Positions 11,882 through 15,333 of a stretch of 15,333 nucleotides of DNA are shown here, piece after piece; positions within the stretch are counted from its first letter, which is position 1; every line of letters starts with the position of its first letter. A program made the position numbers and the translations under genes. The stretch is taken from the NCBI GenBank assembly GCA_002431845.1, contig DJEH01000134.1, forward strand, positions 1-15,333, in the 5' to 3' direction. Source of the DNA: Prevotellaceae bacterium UBA5903. Its GTDB lineage: Bacteria > Bacteroidota > Bacteroidia > Bacteroidales > Bacteroidaceae. The notes beneath the pieces are model-generated. The model saw nothing but the letters and a program-made list of their open reading frames with translations, had not been told where the DNA came from and did not search any database.

Positions 11882-14800
11882 ATGCCATTAGATAATTCAA
11901 AACTCAAAACATTATATTCGGCTTTAAAGAAGAGTGGATATAGCAAAGATTATAATACATTCGCAACAGGCTTTGGCGGTACTCAGAACTATGCTAACAG
12001 AAAATCAGTATATGATTATCTTAAAAGTCATGGTGCGAATATAGGCGACACATACGAAGAGTTCATGAGCCGTATGTACCACAAGCCAACAGCGGCAGAG
12101 GTGCAAAATAGAAAGAATACTACTGAGCGCAAGTTTAATAGCGTGGTAGGTATTGGCAATATAACCAACAAGGAAAACTTGCGGCATATTGTTACAAGCG
12201 GTAATAAAATGCCCCAAGATGTAGATGTATCTAAGAGTAATTATGTAGAAAAGCCGAGTTATAAGAAGCCCAAGAATAGACGAGTAAGCACCTTTACGAC
12301 AATTGAAAATGGAGTACCAAGGAATGTTTACGTGACTGATAGTGGTACATCATACGAAGAGGCATCACAAGCGGATAAAGAGCAGAACGAAATATACGAT
12401 GTTTATGCAGAGAAAGAGCGTGAGATGGCTCAATCTCTAAAGGAGGCATATAAAGAAAAACAAGATTTAAATAAGCGCCTTTTAGCAAGACAAAATGCAA
12501 TAGATAGCGAGCAACGTGCATCAATGGCAGGTGTGCCATCTTCTGCATCGTTCTTTACTGAAAGCCGTTATGATAGAGACCCCGAAGCAGCACGATTACA
12601 AGAAGCAATTAATCAAACAGATAAGCGCATCACGGCTTTAGAGAATGCGAAAAAATTAGGGAAAGAACACCCTTGGCAAGCATTCTTTAAAGGCGCATGG
12701 GATGGTGTTACAGATGCTGATAATTGGTCAGTTTTGAGTGGAGCAAGCCTTTTGAGGTCTATAACAGCACATTCAAAAAATGGCGGTAATAAAGGAAAGG
12801 ATGATTTAATAAAGGCAGAAGCGCGAAATAATGAAGCGCAGCAATATGCTCAAGAGAAGCTATCGAACTCTTATAATTGGGGTAACATAGCGGGAACATC
12901 TATACCATTTGTTGCCGATTTTATGGTAACAAATGTAAGTGGAATAGGTCGCGGTATTATGGCAGGAACTAACGCTATGGCACGTAAGACAATCGTTAAA
13001 GCAGGTCTTGGCGATGTTAAACGTATGGGCGTTAAGGGAATAGCCAAATCCTTTGCTAACAAAGAGTTTAAAGATGTAGGTAAGAGTTTGGAGGCTACTA
13101 CTATACGCGACCTTGGCATCACATCGGGAGAACTTGCTACCTCATTTGGCATGACGACCACTATTCAATCGGGTAAGACTTTAAAGGATATAGGCAAGCG
13201 CAATAGAGGAGAAGCCGTTTATAATCCAACAACGAACAAATATGAGTATGTAGGTGGCAAGAGCCTTGGTAGGAGTATTTTTGAGGGTGTTGCAAGTTCA
13301 ACGATAGAGAACTATACAGAAATGCTTGGCGAGCATTTACCTTTGACAAGACTTGCTAATCAAGCCTTTCATGGTACATTAAATAAATTAGGGTTGAGCG
13401 GTGTAAGTTCTTTCTTCACTAACCTAAGTAATAAGAATTTCATTAAGGGCGCTAATGCTTTTATGAAACAAGGAGGAATGCAAGGTTATGCTAATGAAGT
13501 TGCAGAAGAGGAAATAGCGATACCCTTACACGCTATCTTTGACGGAGATAATCAGTGGAGCGATTTGTTGGATAAGAAACAGCAAACAGATATTTGGGCT
13601 GGTATGTTGTTCTCTATAGCTCTTTCGGGTAGTGGAGCAATGGCTTTGCATGGTACTAAATTGGGTGTTCAGTCAGCCTTGTATTACAAGGATAAGCACC
13701 AATTAAACAAACTTGGTAAAGTTGCCTCTTTTCGTTTAACAGATAGTGTGTGGCAGCCAATCAAGCAAAGGCTTGATAATGCAACCAACAATAATCTAAG
13801 CGAAGAAATATCGAATGTTTTAAGTTCAAAAAGTCTTGGTTCAGAGGAAAAGAAAGCCGTTGCAGACTATGCACAGAAACTAATATCCATGCGTGGTCAT
13901 AATATGGCGAGCATGAAGTTAGTAGGTCAAGACCCAACGAGTAAGGCTTATGCAAAAGGATATACGGCGGAAGAAGAAGAGAAGAATAAGATAAAGAACA
14001 ATTACTTGTCAGCGCAAGAAGATATGCGTTCAATCTTTGGTGATACTAGGCAGAGTAGTGACAAAGACTTGCTTGAACTTGCGACAAGATATGCAGAAAG
14101 CGACAACGAGGAAAATAAAAAGAACGGACTTGTTATATTGGATTTTCTCAACGCAAAGTCAGCCTATGATGGTATGATAGCAAGAGCTAAAGACGATGTA
14201 GACGATGCAGTAGAAGATGTCAAAAGACAAGTAAGCGAAACAACTAACGGCAATGGTCAGATACAAAGTGGTACATTGAAGCAAGACAATAAGCGTGTAC
14301 ACGTTGTAAGCGGTGATATAGTGACCAATGAAGATGATGGTAGTATAGATGTCCACAATAGCTCTAACACGATTGTTGTAAGAGATGAGGAAACGGGGAA
14401 ATTAGAAATGATTTCTCCCAACGAATTGCAGTCTGTTGATGCGCCAATAGATGCTGCACCTATAATGGCTCAAAGAGAGCAAGAAGTAAGGGAAGCAGTA
14501 GCTAAGAAGTATGCCGACCAAATAGATGGTACTCTTGGCTTTAATGTAGGAGATGAATATAACACGATTGATGATAATGGACAATCAGACAAGGTTAAGA
14601 TTGTAGAGGATAAAGGAAATAGTGTTGTAGTGACTTCTTCTCAATCTGGCGAAACAATAGAACTTGCAAAGGATGATGTTCAGCGCATGAGCCAAAACTT
14701 TGTAAGACATCAAATTGGTAAAGAGAAAGCACAAGAAGAGCAAAACGGCAATGTACCTACGCTGCAATATGATGATACGATTACACTTACAGACGAGGAT

Positions 14801-15333
14801 GGTAATGCTTATAGCGGCACTATCAGCGACGTTACAAATGATGGTGTGATGGTGGTATCTGACAATGGCGCAGAGATGCTGAAGCCCGAAGATATTGCGC
14901 AGAGAATGACGAGTGTTGAGCGCAATGGTGAGAACATCTGGAATAAGGAAAACGAAGAGGGGCTACCTACTGAGGAGGATAATACTTTGCCAACACAAGA
15001 AAATGAGGAGCAAAGTGCTATTGAAACGAATAATGATGAGACTATTCCTACTGAAGCATCTAACGAAGAGAATACATCTCAAACTGAAAATATAAACGAG
15101 ATACAAGAGGAGGATAGCAATCAGTCTACCTTAGCTCGCATACCCAAAGACAATGACGGCAATCCTATCTATGAACAAACTGATGCAGACACGGCATGGG
15201 ATGCTATCATGGAGCAGACTGAGGGCGATGAAGATATGGCGCAGTCTGTTGCAGACTCTATGGTGGCTGATAAGGAAAAGGCTTTGCATGATGTAGAGAA
15301 AGAAAAGATAGCACAGAGCGGTTCGGTGGCTGA
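11882..15333 (+). CDS. Giant phage protein, open at the window edge (internal virion/polyvalent type)
   Basis: The frame is open from ATG 11882 to the end of the window, more than 1150 residues, without a stop; the last codon is incomplete. N-terminus: two degenerate copies of an LY-x2-L-x3-G...Y-x2-F motif (11-30 LYSALKKSGYSKDYNTFATG; 43-65 starting VYDYLKSHGANIGDTYEEF), a signature I recall from large Bacteroidetes phage proteins. Then a coiled-coil part (about 163-215), hydrophobic stretches near 335-365 (IAGTSIPFVADFMV) and 571-590 (IWAGMLFSIALSGSGAMALH), three beta repeats (about 804-852, 889-936, 963-1008), an acidic Glu/Asn/Thr linker (1020-1082), and a block beginning IPKDNDGNPIYEQTDADTAW near 1087. 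It follows two smaller helical proteins and probably is the large ejection protein of the virion. No protease or lytic transglycosylase motif was recognised in this part; enzymatic domains may lie further on. Confidence 0.72.
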   Translation, partial: MPLDNSKLKTLYSALKKSGYSKDYNTFATGFGGTQNYANRKSVYDYLKSHGANIGDTYEEFMSRMYHKPTAAEVQNRKNTTERKFNSVVGIGNITNKENLRHIVTSGNKMPQDVDVSKSNYVEKPSYKKPKNRRVSTFTTIENGVPRNVYVTDSGTSYEEASQADKEQNEIYDVYAEKEREMAQSLKEAYKEKQDLNKRLLARQNAIDSEQRASMAGVPSSASFFTESRYDRDPEAARLQEAINQTDKRITALENAKKLGKEHPWQAFFKGAWDGVTDADNWSVLSGASLLRSITAHSKNGGNKGKDDLIKAEARNNEAQQYAQEKLSNSYNWGNIAGTSIPFVADFMVTNVSGIGRGIMAGTNAMARKTIVKAGLGDVKRMGVKGIAKSFANKEFKDVGKSLEATTIRDLGITSGELATSFGMTTTIQSGKTLKDIGKRNRGEAVYNPTTNKYEYVGGKSLGRSIFEGVASSTIENYTEMLGEHLPLTRLANQAFHGTLNKLGLSGVSSFFTNLSNKNFIKGANAFMKQGGMQGYANEVAEEEIAIPLHAIFDGDNQWSDLLDKKQQTDIWAGMLFSIALSGSGAMALHGTKLGVQSALYYKDKHQLNKLGKVASFRLTDSVWQPIKQRLDNATNNNLSEEISNVLSSKSLGSEEKKAVADYAQKLISMRGHNMASMKLVGQDPTSKAYAKGYTAEEEEKNKIKNNYLSAQEDMRSIFGDTRQSSDKDLLELATRYAESDNEENKKNGLVILDFLNAKSAYDGMIARAKDDVDDAVEDVKRQVSETTNGNGQIQSGTLKQDNKRVHVVSGDIVTNEDDGSIDVHNSSNTIVVRDEETGKLEMISPNELQSVDAPIDAAPIMAQREQEVREAVAKKYADQIDGTLGFNVGDEYNTIDDNGQSDKVKIVEDKGNSVVVTSSQSGETIELAKDDVQRMSQNFVRHQIGKEKAQEEQNGNVPTLQYDDTITLTDEDGNAYSGTISDVTNDGVMVVSDNGAEMLKPEDIAQRMTSVERNGENIWNKENEEGLPTEEDNTLPTQENEEQSAIETNNDETIPTEASNEENTSQTENINEIQEEDSNQSTLARIPKDNDGNPIYEQTDADTAWDAIMEQTEGDEDMAQSVADSMVADKEKALHDVEKEKIAQSGSVA

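Noticed and set aside
14913..15095. 60-residue plus-strand frame within the giant gene
   Set aside because: It is an overlapping frame in the acidic linker region with no start signals; the main frame stays open through it.

Overview
The window looks like the left end of a temperate phage, or a phage-derived integrated element, of a Bacteroidales host (Bacteroides/Prevotella type). Seen directly: AT-rich genes without clear Shine-Dalgarno sites, several promoters of the Bacteroidetes form TTTG-N20-TAnnTTTG, and a 3' fragment of a tRNA-Pro gene (anticodon UGG, minus strand) at 26-70 that stops abruptly at 71. That is the usual scar of an element inserted in a tRNA gene. No integrase, terminase large subunit, portal or capsid gene is in view, so the element should continue past 15333.

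Layout. (1) 26-236: attachment-site scar and two phased repeats that resemble recombinase arm sites. (2) 282-1015: a toxin-antitoxin pair in toxin-first (HigBA-like) order, with a palindromic operator and a strong terminator. (3) 1050-1984: triple direct-repeat operator, promoter and a Gly/Asn/Gln-rich, cysteine-containing phage protein of unknown function. (4) 2137-3678: a good promoter, a 57-residue protein, a DUF2335-like membrane protein split by an in-frame stop, and two small conserved phage proteins, closed by a terminator. (5) 3785-3978: a non-coding gap with two promoter-like/hairpin-terminator units that could encode short RNAs. (6) 9507 down to 3984, minus strand: a terminase-small-subunit-like gene, four tandem paralogous genes, a terminator-like hairpin, and a 996-residue tail protein of the podovirus stabilisation/nozzle kind. 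(7) 9579-15333, plus strand: three consecutive genes of rising size (223, 539 and more than 1150 residues) arranged like the internal virion (ejection) proteins of podoviruses. The last is open at the window edge.

Inferred cooperation: the toxin-antitoxin pair stabilises the element; regions 6 and 7 build the tail and the genome-delivery machinery of a short-tailed virion; regions 3 and 4 are accessory or structural genes of unknown role. The most notable points are the four-copy paralogous family, the two candidate small RNAs, the phased TTACAAGGA operator, the nonsense-split DUF2335 gene and the repeat-bearing giant protein. Function assignments come from sequence patterns recalled from known families, not from a database search.
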